In this document: positions 1-11,267 of the stretch, one piece after another | How positions within the stretch are numbered: the first letter of the stretch is position 1 | Layout of the letters: every line of letters starts with the position of its first letter | From: Haematobia irritans | Taxonomy: Eukaryota > Arthropoda > Insecta > Diptera > Muscidae | DNA: 64,000 nucleotides | Assembly: GCF_050003625.1 (NCBI RefSeq) | Contig: NC_134398.1 | Coordinates: 93,873,248 to 93,937,247 of the forward strand | Direction: 5' to 3' | Translations under genes and position numbers: made by a program | The notes under the pieces: model-generated | The model's input: the letters and a program-made list of their open reading frames with translations, nothing else | Told to the model about the DNA's origin: nothing | The model's database searches: none

Positions 1-860
1 TGTGTAAGGCTAGGACGAACAGAATCATTACGAATGAAGACATGCGATGAACTTCGCAGGCTTTTAGTTACGAATAATTTCGGCGTTGAATGATGAGCTG
101 TGTCCGTCGGCATAATTCTTTGCATTGCAGATCGAAATTCAGACACAAAATCACTAGTTTGATCTTGAATTTTTGAATATTGAAAAAACTCACCAGGTAT
201 CCTAAGGGTTGAGCCGTATACCAATTCTGCTGGTGAAGCATTAATGTCTGGTTTGAAAGCAACACGTAGTCCTAGCAAAATCGTCAGCAAATTGTGTAAC
301 CATCGGTTTGGATTGTGGCATAAAATTGCGGTCTTGAACGTTCTGTGCCACCTCTCTATGATGCCGTTCGATTGCGGATGGTGCGCTGTGGTTCGCAAGT
401 GTGTAGCTCCAATTGCCTTTGTCAATCAAATTGGCGACCACGATCCGAAGTTATCTTTGATGGAACACCAAACCTCGAAATCCACTGTGACAGGAGAGCC
501 TTGACAACAGTATCAGCAAGCGTATCTGGAATCGGGATTGCTTCCGGCCACCGTGTATAGCGATCAATTATTGTGAGACAGTAACGTTGTCCACCACACA
601 ATGGAAAAGGACCAACAATATCGGTATTAATATGACTAAAACGTTCCGTAGGAGGTTCATATTTTTGTGGTGCTGATTTTGTGTGCCACTGAACTTTTGA
701 GCGTTGGCACTGTAAACAATTTCGAACAAATATATCAGCATCTCTCCGCATGCGCGGCCAACAGAATCTGTCCGTTGGAAGCTTTGTTGTAGCCCGAACA
801 CCTGGATGTGATAAATTGTGAACAACTTCAAGAATTGTTGAACGAAATTGTATTGGGATA
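1..860 (-). pseudogene. Integrase domain of the gypsy element
   Basis: The best frame (422-751, extending up to about 840) shows the integrase zinc finger, with an HNLSHPG stretch followed by CLQC, and then the catalytic core with NTDIVGPFP and TSDRGRQFD around the first two aspartates. Downstream, at 1-420, the reading continues only by changing frame: one frame carries NHSAPSAIERHHRE near the glutamate position and another carries KPDINASPAELVYG, a conserved gypsy integrase segment. At least two frameshifts are therefore present and no functional enzyme is made. The C-terminal end runs out of the window. Confidence 0.75.
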
Positions 861-1855
861 TACGGACGAATGCGTGATGTAGATGTGTCACATACCAGTT
901 GGATTCGGAACCAGGTATCTGCATGCTCTTTAAAGACAGTGAGGTCTGATTTTGCCGTATGTCTACAAGCTCCTCATCACTTTCTTGTGCCGCAGCTATT
1001 TTGGCGTAGTCAATTGATTGGGCAATTGTACTAACACGTGAGAGAGCATCGGCTGTCGCATTTTCGACCCCGGGTATATGTCGGATATCCGTTGTGAATT
1101 GACTGATGAAGTCTAATTGCCTAATCCTACGTGGAGAGGCTTTTTCAAGTTTTTGCTTAAAAGCAAAAATTAATGGTCTATGGTCGGTGATCACATGACA
1201 TTTGCGACATTCTATTATGTATCGAAAATGACAAACGGCTTGATATATCGCAGTTAACTCACGATCATATGTTGAGTACTTACGCTGAGCATCCGACAAT
1301 TTTTTTACCTTTTGGTTTACCTTTTGGTGAAGCGCTGCACCGACGGCGGTATCAGATGCGTCAACATACAACGATAGATCTGCTTCGGCAGCAGGGTGAG
1401 CTAAGAGGGTTGCATTAGCGAGCTCACTTTTACAACGATCAAAAGCGACCACTGCATCATCGTTCCACTCAACTGGCGAACAGTCATTCTTCTTGTTGCC
1501 AACGATTAATCTTTGTAAATGAATTTGGTAAGATACAGCATGCGTGAGAAATTTTCGATAAAAATTAATCATCGCGATGAATCTTTTGAGGTCTTGGGCG
1601 GTTTTTGGTTTCGGAAATTCTTGGATTGCCTGAACCTTTTCTGGCAAAGGTCGTATTCCGTCGGAGTTTACCAAGTGACCCAAAAATTTAATTTCTCTCT
1701 TTCCAAATTCGCATTTATTTAAATTTATGGCTAGATGATTTTCAGAAAGCCGTTGGAAAACTTTGATGAGATCGCAACGATGCTGTTCTATGGACGACGA
1801 GGCAACAAAAATGTCGTCAATATAAGGAAAAACGAAATCTAGCCCCCGCTAAACT
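861..1855 (-). pseudogene. Reverse transcriptase C-terminal part plus RNase H of the gypsy element
   Basis: The long frame (568-1683) contains the connection region (FPKPKTAQDLKRFIAMINFYRKF) and an RNase H domain with LYVDASDTAVGAAL, ELTAIYQAVCHFRY and ITDHRPLIFAFKQ. Just upstream in another frame (about 1700-1845) lies YIDDIFVASSS, the YxDD active-site motif. The fingers and palm region that should precede it, several hundred nucleotides, is absent: the protease stop codon lies about 20 bp from the YIDD segment. This is an internal deletion plus a frameshift. The family assignment is firm; activity is excluded. Confidence 0.8.
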
Positions 1856-1862
1856 TCATTTA

Positions 1863-2310
1863 TTAGACGTTGAAACGTTTGGGCGGCGTTGCAGAGCCGT
1901 TGGCATCGGTATGACATGTGGATGACGCCATTAGCTGCGCAACGAGACCAGTGATGTTGTCCACTAGGCGGTTACGTCGCAAGTCAATGAGCAGATCGTA
2001 GTGCTTAACAAAATCAGAGCCGATTATCGGCGATGTCACATCCGCAATCACAAATGACCATAAAAACTCACGACGCAACCCTAGGTCAAGTTTCATCCTC
2101 TTTTCTCCAACTACTTTTATAGGGGTGCGGTTGGCAGCAAATAACACAACAGATGTTGGACGGACGTCAAACGTTTTGGGTGTCAGAGGTAGAACAGACA
2201 CGTTAGCTCCACAGTCGACAAGGAAACTTGTTTGCGTGTGCCTATCCTTTACCTGTAGACGAAAAATTTGGTGTGCGGCGGGGAGTGTTTCGCCTAACTC
2301 CTCCGCCGGT
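1863..2310 (-). pseudogene. Retropepsin-like protease of the gypsy element
   Basis: A frame ending at 1863 carries LVDCGANVSVLPLTP near its start, corresponding to the D-[ST]-G-A active site with Cys in the middle position. A hydrophobic pair and SPIIGSDFVKHYDLLIDL follow, the second conserved block of gypsy proteases. The domain sits between the gag zinc box and the truncated polymerase, as expected. The DCGA variant is seen in some CsRn1-like elements, but a decayed copy could also have acquired it by mutation. Confidence 0.65.
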
Positions 2311-2318
2311 GCTAATAG

Positions 2319-2603
2319 TCATTCGTCGGACCGTGATGCAGCTGACACTGCATTCATTTGTTGACAAGCGTGGCTGCAAGGACTACGACACTTCAGAGCA
2401 TTCCGACCATACTTCCTACGGTACCAACATTCTTCAGAAGATCCATTATTTTGATGTGATGATCGACTTCGTGATCTATTACGTCGCACCGTCGGTCGTC
2501 GAGAATTTGACCGCGATCGGCTGGAAAGTTTTTCAAATTTCTTTCCCAGCTCTACGACAGCTAAACGCAAATCAGCCAATTCACTCGATGAAGCCTGAAC
2601 ATT
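2319..2603 (-). pseudogene. Gag C-terminal part with CHCC-type zinc box, gypsy element
   Basis: The frame contains an arginine/serine-rich stretch and then CWYRRKYGRNALKCRSPC. The spacing C-X2-x-X9-C-X3-C matches the unusual CHCC box of CsRn1-clade gag rather than the common CCHC knuckle, except that the expected His is Arg here. The upstream half of gag is at 4655-5200, separated by an inserted LINE. Confidence 0.65.
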
Positions 2604-4640
2604 TATTTCAATTTCATTTATTTCATTTATTTATTTTGGGTTCCTAATACACAAGATATATATATTATAATGAGTATTAGAATCAATAATGTTATAATAA
2701 ATATAATAAGTAGAAAGATATTTTAAGAAGTATAATAATAATAATTATGAATAGGAATTACATATAATATGGTTATGAATTAGATATTAATATAATTTTT
2801 TTTTGTTATTTAATCGCCCTGAATTAGATATTTTGTAAGCTTCGTCTTGAACTGCGCTGTGTTGTATATACGTTGAAGTTGATTGGGTAACTGATTCCAG
2901 AGACGAGTCGCATATATATAAAACTGCCGCTCAGATAACTGACTTCTATGTCGAGTCTGTATCAAATTGTTACCACGGTTGGATCTAGCGAATGTTAATC
3001 GTTCGTAGAGGTATGATGGTTCCTTTGTGTGTATAATTTTTTGGAGGAATAACAGAGTTTTGAGTTGAACGTATTTGTCAAACGGGATACCAAAAATTTT
3101 GTTCGCAAAAAGTGTCACACTATCATAACGTTTCAATCCGAAGACATAGCGGGCAATATTGTTGAACGTGGTTGTTAGTCGTTTTAAGTTGGTGGTGTTA
3201 CATCCAGAGAAAATTTCACAACAATACAACAAAGTAGGGAGGATATAGGATTTGGCCAACAGCAGTCTTATACGAAAAGGTGTAAACGCTTGAGTGTACC
3301 AAAGATTACGCAACATACCGTATATTTTACCACAGTTAGCATTAATATGATCAGACCAAGTCAAATTCTCATTAAAAGTTACTCCAAGATTCTTCCAGAA
3401 ATATGTTAACATTGCCCAGACTTGTGGATTTCTTATGAATCAAAATTTCCTTCGATTTATTGGGGTTCAGAGCTAGGCCATTTCCATTCGCCCAATCCAG
3501 GATCTTGTTGAGATCATTGTTAACATTCATTACGCACCTATCGATTGCATCAGTAGTGGTAGATGTATATAACTGGACATCACCAGCATACATTCTTATG
3601 TTCGTATGTTCTAGCTGGTTCGGTAAATCATTTTTTTGTTGTCATCTGTGACGATGCATTGTTACCAGAAACGGTCAGTTGCTTTCTGTCTTCCAAGTAG
3701 CTAGACATTAATCGTACAGTAGATTCAGAGAATGAAAACAAGTGGATGAGTTTATAATACAAAGTCGGATAGTGGACAGTGTCAAAAGCTTTCGAATGAT
3801 CTAACAGTACCAAAATAGAGACTTCATTTTTGTCAAGATTGTTACGTATCGATTCTACAACGTCAACTAAGGCAGTGAGACAGCTATGCCTCGGTCTGAA
3901 TCCAGACGGTCAGTTATAATCTTATGTTCAATTAAGTATTGGAGAATTTGTAGATTAACAAGTCTTTCAAACACTTTCGAGATAAATGGTAAAATCGCAA
4001 TAGGACGGAATTCGTTGGCACCCTTTGGGACAGGTATAATTTTGGCCAGTTTCCATAGTGTTGGAAATGAACTAGTTGTTATAATAGTATTTATAATATG
4101 AGTAATGTATTTAAGTATACTCGGAATAATAAGCTTGACAAATTTAGGACAGATTTCATCAGTACCGACAGCGTTTGACTTTATTGTCATGATACTATTA
4201 AGCACCTCATTATCAAATACATGCCTTAGACTAAAACCACGTTGAGAGGTGGACGTTACAGTTCGGGAATTATAGAAATCAGCATTCACCTCTGGCATCG
4301 GTATATGTACAAACTTTTCATTAAGTACGTTAACATCCAAGTTCGAGTTATGATTAGTAGTCTTTGTAATGCCAATTTTCTTTATTTCATTCCACGTCTT
4401 CCTTGTACTCGTAGCATTATTGAATTTGTTAGTATAAAAAATCAGTTTCTCATGTTTAACCTTTCGAACTACATCTTTTCTGGCAGATTGAAAGGTTGAG
4501 TAGAGCTCAAGAGTTTTGTATCTTTTCCACCTCTTGTATGCCCGTTCTCTTATATCGATAAGTGTTTTCACCTCACTCGTGAACCATGGTTTTAAGTCAG
4601 TTTTAATATTCTTTGTTACCATGGTTAATTTGATTAGGTG
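2604..4640 (-). mobile_element. Jockey-group LINE fragment inserted in gypsy gag
   Basis: On the minus strand this is a 5'-truncated LINE that starts in the linker before the reverse transcriptase (frame from 4655: KPWFTSEVKTLIDIRERAYKRWK) and runs through the polymerase (PKGANEFRPIAILPFISKVFERLV, then [13 protein letters not shown] at about 3800) to a C-terminal region (NLWYTQAFTPFRIRLLLAKS) ending near 2810. It finishes in AATAAATGA-like tail repeats at 2604-2640. The reading frame is broken at least three times. Gag sequence resumes on both sides, so it inserted after the gypsy element. The exact target-site duplication is not clear. A shorter relative lies at 37081-37815. Confidence 0.8.
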
Positions 4641-4654
4641 ACATCGCATCAACA

Positions 4655-5200
4655 ACAGAATCAGCTATTTTCGTGAATTCGGCTGGAGTGCCCGTTGAAG
4701 CTGCTATGACGGGCTGAACAAAATCTGGTCCACAAACCTTTTAGTGCCGCTTCTCCCAGTGTATTTCCGGCTACTCGCCTCATCTCGAAATACAATTCGG
4801 AAGGTCGTTTGTCTCCTAATGGAAGCTCGGACAGTAACCGATTGAGACGGCGCTGTTCACTGTCAGCAAAATGTTCGGTGATTTTCCTCCTAATGTAGTC
4901 GTACCTCTCTGTGAGTGGCATGCTGGCTATAACGTCGGCACGCTGAGAGACGGTATTCGGATCCAACGCTGCTAAAACGGTAGCTGTTTTTTGTTTGTCT
5001 GCTACAATACCAGACGCTGTAAACCAAAAATCCATGGTGGTAAACCACGCTTCGATATTCGTATTAGACATTTGAGGAACTGGTAATCTGGCATAAACCA
5101 CCGACACATTTCCCACCGACGACGTTGTTGCTTGAGAAATGCCACTATCATTGCCGGCTCCATGATTATGACCGTCGCCGGTTTCATGATCATCAGGCAT
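4655..5200 (-). pseudogene. Gag N-terminal part of the gypsy element
   Basis: The frame starts with Met at 5200, just after the primer-binding site. It has an acidic His/Gly-rich N-terminus, then LPVPQMSNTNIEAWFTTMDFWF and a run ending in YDYIRRKITEHF, the arrangement of insect gypsy gag (binding of a matrix-like region, then capsid). A frameshift lies near 4735, after which gag sequence continues in another frame until the LINE at 4640. Confidence 0.7.
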
Positions 5201-5285
5201 GCTGCGAGATTGAGGTTATGTAGTGACTTGGCAAAAGTCTCACAGTTAATTAAATATGAAGAAATTCTCTTTTTTTACACCAATT

Positions 5286-5297
5286 TCGGGGTCACCA
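5286..5297 (-). other. Primer-binding site, tRNA-Trp type
   Basis: On the minus strand TGGTGACCCCGA lies between the presumed LTR and the gag start. These 12 nt equal the start of the tRNA-Trp primer site used by CsRn1-type elements; the match ends after 12 nt. Confidence 0.6.
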
Positions 5298-5476
5298 CTT
5301 TAGGAAACGACTATTTTATTCCCTAATTAAAGAATTGAAGATAGGCTTTTGTGTTCTTTTGTAATTTTATTTAATTAACTTTTAATGGAGAAAGAGGTGT
5401 GTACTTAAGCGCTTACAAAAAGAATGGGATGAAATCTTTGTCATGGCGAATTTTTACCGCTATTAACGTTGTTACA
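5298..5476 (-). repeat. Probable 5' LTR of the gypsy element
   Basis: About 180 bp of AT-rich sequence upstream of the primer site on the minus strand, beginning TGTAAC at 5476. The end next to the primer site is not the classical CA, and the partner LTR is outside the window, so the borders are inferred. Confidence 0.4.
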
Positions 5477-5560
5477 TCAATTGTATTTATTAATTAATAA
5501 TAATAATAATAATAATTAATATTAATTTTTTCAAAGTAGTCATGAATATAAAGAACTCAT
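5477..5560. repeat. AT-rich spacer with an AAT/TAA microsatellite
   Basis: A short run of TAA units at about 5498-5516 lies between the presumed LTR and the next element. No gene signal. Confidence 0.6.
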
Positions 5561-8500
5561 CCCAATAAACACAGGATAAGCGTTTTTCAAATGCAACAAC
5601 TTTTCAGTTTGAGGGTAAATATAATTTTCAACATAAATTCAACATGACTTGAAATAGCTCATCTTCAATACATCTTCAAATTGTTTGCGAATTACTTCCA
5701 ATTTGCCAAAATGTTGACGACATCTTTGAAAAGGTGTTGAAGATAATATGAGAAAACTTTGACAAAACACTACCCTAAAATGCAACGAAAAAACCATGTG
5801 GTTTTCAATACTTATTTGTGCAACGAAGTTCGTGGTCAATTGCAAGAAATGGAAAATTTTATACACATAACCAAATAGTTTATAAAAATAGGTAAGTGAA
5901 AATAAAAAATGAAATAAAACTTTAAGGAAGTCACTAAATGTATATCTCTTTGCAGAAAACTAAAATTATGGATTCTACGTTCTTGAAAACATTAAAAAGG
6001 TGACGTATGAAAAAATGGTGGACAATTAACTGGAACTGCTTCAAATAGTTTATAATAATTGGTACGTCAATATGAAAAATTAAATCAACACTTTAGAGAA
6101 GTCACTACCCAATAAACACAGGATGAGCGTTTTTCAAATGCAACACCTCTTCAGTTTGAGGGTAAATATAATTTTCAACATAAATTCAACTTGACTTGAA
6201 AAAGCTCATCTTCAATACATCTTCAAGTTGTTTGCGAATTACAACCAATTTGGCAAAATGTTGACGAAAACTTTGAAAATGTGTTGAAGATAATTGGAGA
6301 AAACTTTGACAAAACACTACCCTGAAATGCAACGAAAAAACCACATGGTTTTCAATACTACTTTGGACAACAAAGTTCGTGGAAGAAATACAAAAATGTG
6401 GAAATTTTTTAATAATCAATTGAAAAATGCTTATAATAATTGGTAAGTAAAACTAAAACACGAAATGAAAACTTTAAGGAAGTCACTAAACTCAAATCTC
6501 TTTGCAGAAGACTAAAATATTTGGATGCTGATTCTTGGACACATTAAGAGGCTGGCCGATGAACAATGGTAGTGGCTTATCGAGAAGAGAAAGTTTCCAT
6601 AAATCAAAGTGCAACCAAAAAAACTTGGTATTTATGCTTTTCCATATCAACAACTACTGGATGATAATTCGCATCACATCGATAGTTTAATTTACATCGC
6701 ATCATCGGTTTAATTTGTTATTTTGTGAATTGAAATTGCTGGAAATTTATTCCAATTATCTGGTCATCAAGTTCCTGAAAATTGCCAGTATTTTAATAAC
6801 AACAATTTTGTAACACCAACGTTCTTGAGGAAATCACGAAGTACGTGGTCAGTTGGAAGAAATACAAATTGGTAAGTCAAAATAAAAAGTGAAATGAAAA
6901 CATAATGGAAATCACAAAACTCGATTGTTTTGCAGAAAACTAATATCATTGGATGGTATATTCTTGGAAGATGTTGGCCGATGAAAAACCAATGAAGGAA
7001 ACAACAAAGAAAAGTTTTCAGAAAACTTACAAAGTGCAACCAATTAAAACAAAGTGCAACAATTCCTATATCAAGAACTTCTGGATGAAAATGTGCATTA
7101 CATTAATTTACATCCCGTCATCAGGTTGATATTTTGTGATTTCCTCTTGCTGGAATCTATTCTAACACACAAGCCAGCAAGTTCCTCGATAGTAATTATT
7201 TCAAATTGCCAGCATATTAATTAATAGTTATTTGACACCAACATTATGGAGGAAATGGAATTATACATGTAAAAATGTTTAAGATATTTAAAGTTGTATT
7301 CATAGTTTTGTTTATTAATACGTTTAATAAGATAATTACATTTTGATTGGTATTATATTATTATTTTTATATATTATTAATGTTATTTTTAAGATTATTA
7401 TATTTGTTAACGAAAAAAATAATAAAATTTACAAAATCCCTAGAAATTTAGTATTGACTTTCAGTTAGAACTAGGATTGACTTTATTACAAATTGTGGTT
7501 TGAAAGGATTCGCAACAATGCTAGTTTTTTATTTTTCTCACGTTGAAAAATGTTTGAGAAATTATTGAGTAGCGATGCATTTCAATTTGAGGATTACAAT
7601 TGAGAAATTATTGTTATTGTGTTGAATTTTACTGTTGAGGGTAATGTCTGTTTTTTGTTGAGAACGCGATTTTCTCAACAATTTCTCAACTTGAATATTA
7701 CCCTAATCCTTTGAAAAAATGTTTGAAAAATTATTGAATTTTAGTATTTTTCAAACGTTTGTGTTTATTGGGTAAATTTAAATCTCTTTGCAGAAAACTA
7801 AAATCTTTGGATGCTACATTCTTGCAAACATTATGAAAAATGAGTGGCTTATCGACAAGAAAATGTTTCCAGAAACATTACAAGTGCAACCAATTAAAAT
7901 TGTTAAAAACAACAAATTGTTGAAATCAACAATTTCTGGATGAAAATGTGCATCACATCGTCAGTTTAATTCATATGCTTTTATCAGTTTAAAATGGATA
8001 TTTTGTGAATTCCTCTGCTGGAAATCAATTCTAAAACGCGGTCCAGTACGTTCCTAATTTCAAATTGCCCGCATGTTAAAAAATTTTAATGCTGATTTAT
8101 GACACCAACAGGAAGGAAATCGAATGATCAATTCAAAAGTGTTTACTAATAATGTTTAAGATATTTAAAGTTTTGTTGTTTGTTTTTTTTTTTTTGTTCT
8201 TATTTGTTGATATGTTTAATAAGATTATTATTTATCAATTGGTATTGTAGTGTATTATGTAGTGTAGTGTATTATTATATATTTTATTTTGATGAAAATG
8301 AATAAATTATACATAATTCATAGAATTTTGGCTTTGACTTTCAATTTGAAGTGGGGATATCATTCGTACAAATTTAGGTTGAAAAGTATTTGCAACGATG
8401 TTAATTTTGATTTGATTCGCATCGAAAATTGTTTGACAAATTATTGAGTAGCGATGTATTTCAATTTGAGGATAACACTTGAGATATTATTGCTAATGTG

Positions 8501-8639
8501 TTGAATTTCACTGTTGAGGGTAATGTCTGTTTTTTGTTGAGAACGCGATTTTCTCAACAATTTCTCAACTTGAATCTTACCCTAATCCTTTGAAAAATTG
8601 TTGAAATTTAGCATTTTTCAAACGTTTGTGTTTATTGGG
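5561..8639. mobile_element. Non-autonomous inverted-repeat element, CCCAATAAACAC family (outer copy)
   Basis: The ends are CCCAATAAACAC and GTGTTTATTGGG, flanked on both sides by AT, read as a 2-bp target duplication. The left subterminal region has a GCGTTTTTCAAATGCAAC block and the right one a TTTTTCAAACGTTTG block. No transposase-like frame is visible; short ORFs inside are recurrent translations of the repeat. The element is split by a second copy of its own family at 6108-7772. Related copies lie at 24988-27287 and, truncated and inverted, around 11268-12448. Confidence 0.75.
6108..7772. mobile_element. Non-autonomous inverted-repeat element, CCCAATAAACAC family (inner copy)
   Basis: The same termini as the outer copy, flanked by TA on both sides. 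The copy at 24988-27287 shows the uninterrupted target (GTCACTAAATTTAAATC), which proves this is an insertion with a 2-bp TA duplication. Near its right end it carries two inverted blocks (GAGAACGCGATTTTCTC and neighbours) also seen at the right end of the other copies. No coding capacity is seen. Confidence 0.75.
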
Positions 8640-8675
8640 ATGATGCAATTAACAAAAGCATGTCAGGGTAGCCAC

Positions 8676-9127
8676 ATATACTTATATTTTTAGTTTGTTA
8701 CTAGACGCGAGAATCATATCTCAAGCTAGAAATGTCCGGTTATATCTTTGGATCTGTGATAAGTTAAGTGGTTGTAAATATATCGATGAAAATTGGGAAC
8801 ATTTTCATCATGTTTTACAGTTGTTCTGTGCCGGTGGAAAAGTGCCAACCGTTGAAATAACGTCCGGTTTCTCTCTATGCTCGTAAAGGTGATACTTTAA
8901 CGTAAGAATAAGACTAGAAGAAAAATGACAAATTTGTAAGCATATTTTTTGAAAATGTGCCCTTTTTTAAATATATTTTGAACCACTTAACTGATCACAG
9001 ATCCATATTTGTTCGCCACCTCAATACCTTGCATTTAAGTACCAATAACGATATAATCGTACATTTTTAGCTCAAGAAATGATTTTTCTAATGAAAAATG
9101 GACGAAAAACTAAAAATATAAGTATAT
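8676..9127. repeat. Foldback element of about 450 bp
   Basis: The outer arms are about 20 nt (ATACTTATATTTTTAGTTT at the left, its complement at the right), and inner arms at 8750-8773 and 8981-9004 match with one or two changes (GGATCTGTGATAAGTTAAG). Another block near 8720 pairs with 9065. Nearly the whole interval can fold on itself. The 63-codon ORF inside is not considered a gene. Confidence 0.6.
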
Positions 9128-9205
9128 CTCAAAAACCGTTTCATTAAAAAATTTTTAACCTCTATTTTCGGATTCAGTAGATGAAAATACATAAAAAGCA
9201 ACCAC

Positions 9206-10711
9206 CCCTGCCAACATTTTTTGAATTTGGGGACTCTTTTGAGAATCCCCACTACGTCGAAAACAATCATATACGACATCAAAAACTCGTCGGAAAAGCG
9301 CCGTCACTATTGAGAAGTTGTACCACGCCAAGTTACTACAAAAATGTTTCGCATGAGTGCAATTATTAGGTGCCTTTATAGATCAATTTAGAACGACGCC
9401 AATAAGGGACCCTCCAAACAATCAGAAAAAGTGCATTTTAAGATAGTTGTAAAAGAATCATTGTGGTCGAGTAAAACACGTTTGTTTAGATATTTATTAA
9501 TTTGATTAAACATTTACAAATTCTTAAAAATATAACATTTATACCACTATCACATTACATTTAACATAATTTTTGGCATTAATGATGATGTTGAGTTACA
9601 AGTAGCGAGTTACATCCCTGCCAGCATTTCAAAGTTCCATTTCAACCTCATCGTTACCACAGACTCGTAAATGTCACTTCAACCATCATGAAAAGGTACA
9701 TCAAAAAGTACATGCAAGTAATTTGCCATCCCTACTGTTAAACGCCAAGCGCAACCAGCTTGTTATATTTTAATTAAATAAAAACGAAAATAAAGTTCTG
9801 AAAACATAGATTATACGCTTAAAATTGTGAAAGGTATATTGGTGAACAATTTGGTGATTTTCCAAATGGAATAAAGTGATTGTTTTTCAGATATTTTACA
9901 GACACGCTGCCTCCATGGAATAAAAACACTGGTTGATAGACGCAGCAACATGTAACTCGCTACTTGTAACTCAACATCATCATTAATGCCAAAAATTATG
10001 TTCAATGTAATGTGATAGTGGTATAAATGTTATATTTTTAAGAATTTGTAAATGTTTAATCAAATTAATAAATATCTAAACAAACGTGTTTTACTCGACC
10101 ACAATGATTCTTTTACAACTATCTTAAAATGCACTTTTTCTGATTGTTTGGAGGGTCCCTTATTGGCGTCGTTCTAAATTGATCTATAAAGGCACCTAAT
10201 AATTGCACTCATGCGAAACATTTTTGTAGTAACTTGGCGTGGTACAACTTCTCAATAGTGACGGCGCTTTTCCGACAAGTTTTTGATGTCGTATACGATT
10301 GTTTTCGACGTAGTGGGGATTCTCAAAAGAGTCCCCAAATTCAAAAAATGTTGGCAGGGATGTTGCTGCGTCTATCAACCAGTGTTTTTATTCCATGGAG
10401 GCAGCGTGTCTGTAAAATATCTGAAAAACAATCACTTTATTCCATTTGGAAAATCACCAAATTGTTCACCAAAATACCTTTCACATTTTTAAGCGTATCT
10501 ATGTTTTCAGAACTTTATTTTCGTTTTTATTTAATTAAAATATAACAAGCTGGTTGCGCTTGGCGTTTCACAAAAAAGGGCTTTTTTAACAGTAGGGATG
10601 GCAAATTACTTGCATGTACTTTTTGATGTACCTTTTCATGATGGTTGAAGTGACATTTACGAGTCTGTGGTAACGATGAGGTTGAAATGGAACTTTGAAA
10701 TGCTGGCAGGG
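9206..10711 (+). mobile_element. Short inverted-repeat element, CCCTGCC family, outer copy of a self-nested pair
   Basis: It begins CCCTGCCAACATTTTTT and ends AAATGCTGGCAGGG, with AC on both flanks (2-bp duplication). Without the inner insertion its length would be about 760 bp, close to the uninterrupted copy at 11312-12095. It carries no recognisable coding region; ORFs of 60-100 codons are shared by all copies in either orientation and reflect repeat sequence. Confidence 0.8.
9616..10359 (-). mobile_element. Short inverted-repeat element, CCCTGCC family, inner copy in opposite orientation
   Basis: A complete 744-bp copy lies reversed inside the outer copy, with AT duplicated at both junctions. 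The uninterrupted copy at 11312-12095 has a single AT at this point (TTACATGTTAT), so the empty site is known. Because the two copies are inverted and nearly identical, 9206-10711 forms a long interrupted palindrome. Confidence 0.8.
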
Positions 10712-10966
10712 ACTAATCAAATGTAAATTTTAGGGTAAACTAGTGTAATTACTAATTGCTTTTTTACTTCTTTTCATTACAGATTGTTATGTTTTATCCT
10801 CGTGTATAAGGCCAAAGAAGACAAATAAACGAAAATAAATTCTGTACAACACTTCAACTAAACTTCCAATACTTCGATGGAATTCAATTTCACACATTTA
10901 ATAATTGTAGAAGTTATTGTATTGAATGATTTACGGCTTTCATTTTAACTTATCCTTAAAAACGAC

Positions 10967-11257
10967 AAATTTTGTTGCTGGGACAACAAACATTTGTGGT
11001 TGTTATAGCAGTAAACATGTTAGCTATTTCAACTAACGCAGTTTTCTATTTCAGCAGCGATGTTTGTCAAAGACTTTTAGCAAACACGTTTGCTAATTCA
11101 ACAGCATTTGTTTGCTATTTTAGCTGTAAAAAATGTTTGCTGTTTCAACTAAGGAATGTTTGCTGAAACAACTACATGCTACTGATGTCCCTTTTTCAGC
11201 AAACAAAATGTGCTGTTTTAGCAAACATTTTTGCTATTATGAGTAACAAAATTTTTT
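10967..11257. repeat. AGCAAACA-rich element with short terminal inverted repeats
   Basis: The ends AAATTTTGTTGCT and AGTAACAAAATTT are inverted with one mismatch. Inside, variations of TTTGCTGTTTCAACTAA and its complement recur about ten times on both strands, so many short hairpins are possible. The 64-codon ORF here is low-complexity (Phe/Cys/Ser-rich) and is not regarded as a gene. Confidence 0.5.
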
Positions 11258-11267
11258 GAGTGTACAT

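Larger units (their letters stand above)
1..5476 (-). mobile_element. Ty3/gypsy LTR retrotransposon, CsRn1-type, degenerate and truncated by the window edge
   Basis: Read on the minus strand the order is short LTR, primer-binding site, gag, zinc box, protease, reverse transcriptase/RNase H, integrase, which is the Ty3/gypsy order. The tRNA-Trp-like primer site and the C-X2-[H]-X9-C-X3-C zinc box are traits of the CsRn1 clade, so I assign it there. The copy is dead: frames shift in gag and integrase, most of the reverse transcriptase before the catalytic motif is deleted, and a LINE splits gag. The 3' LTR would lie left of position 1. Confidence 0.8.

Noticed and set aside
5639..6419. Related minus-strand ORFs ([13 protein letters not shown]... 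type) seen again at 25066 and 12135
   Set aside because: They recur because the CCCAATAAACAC element recurs; they show no domain, differ by stops and frames, and have no start context. A tiny element-encoded peptide cannot be fully excluded.
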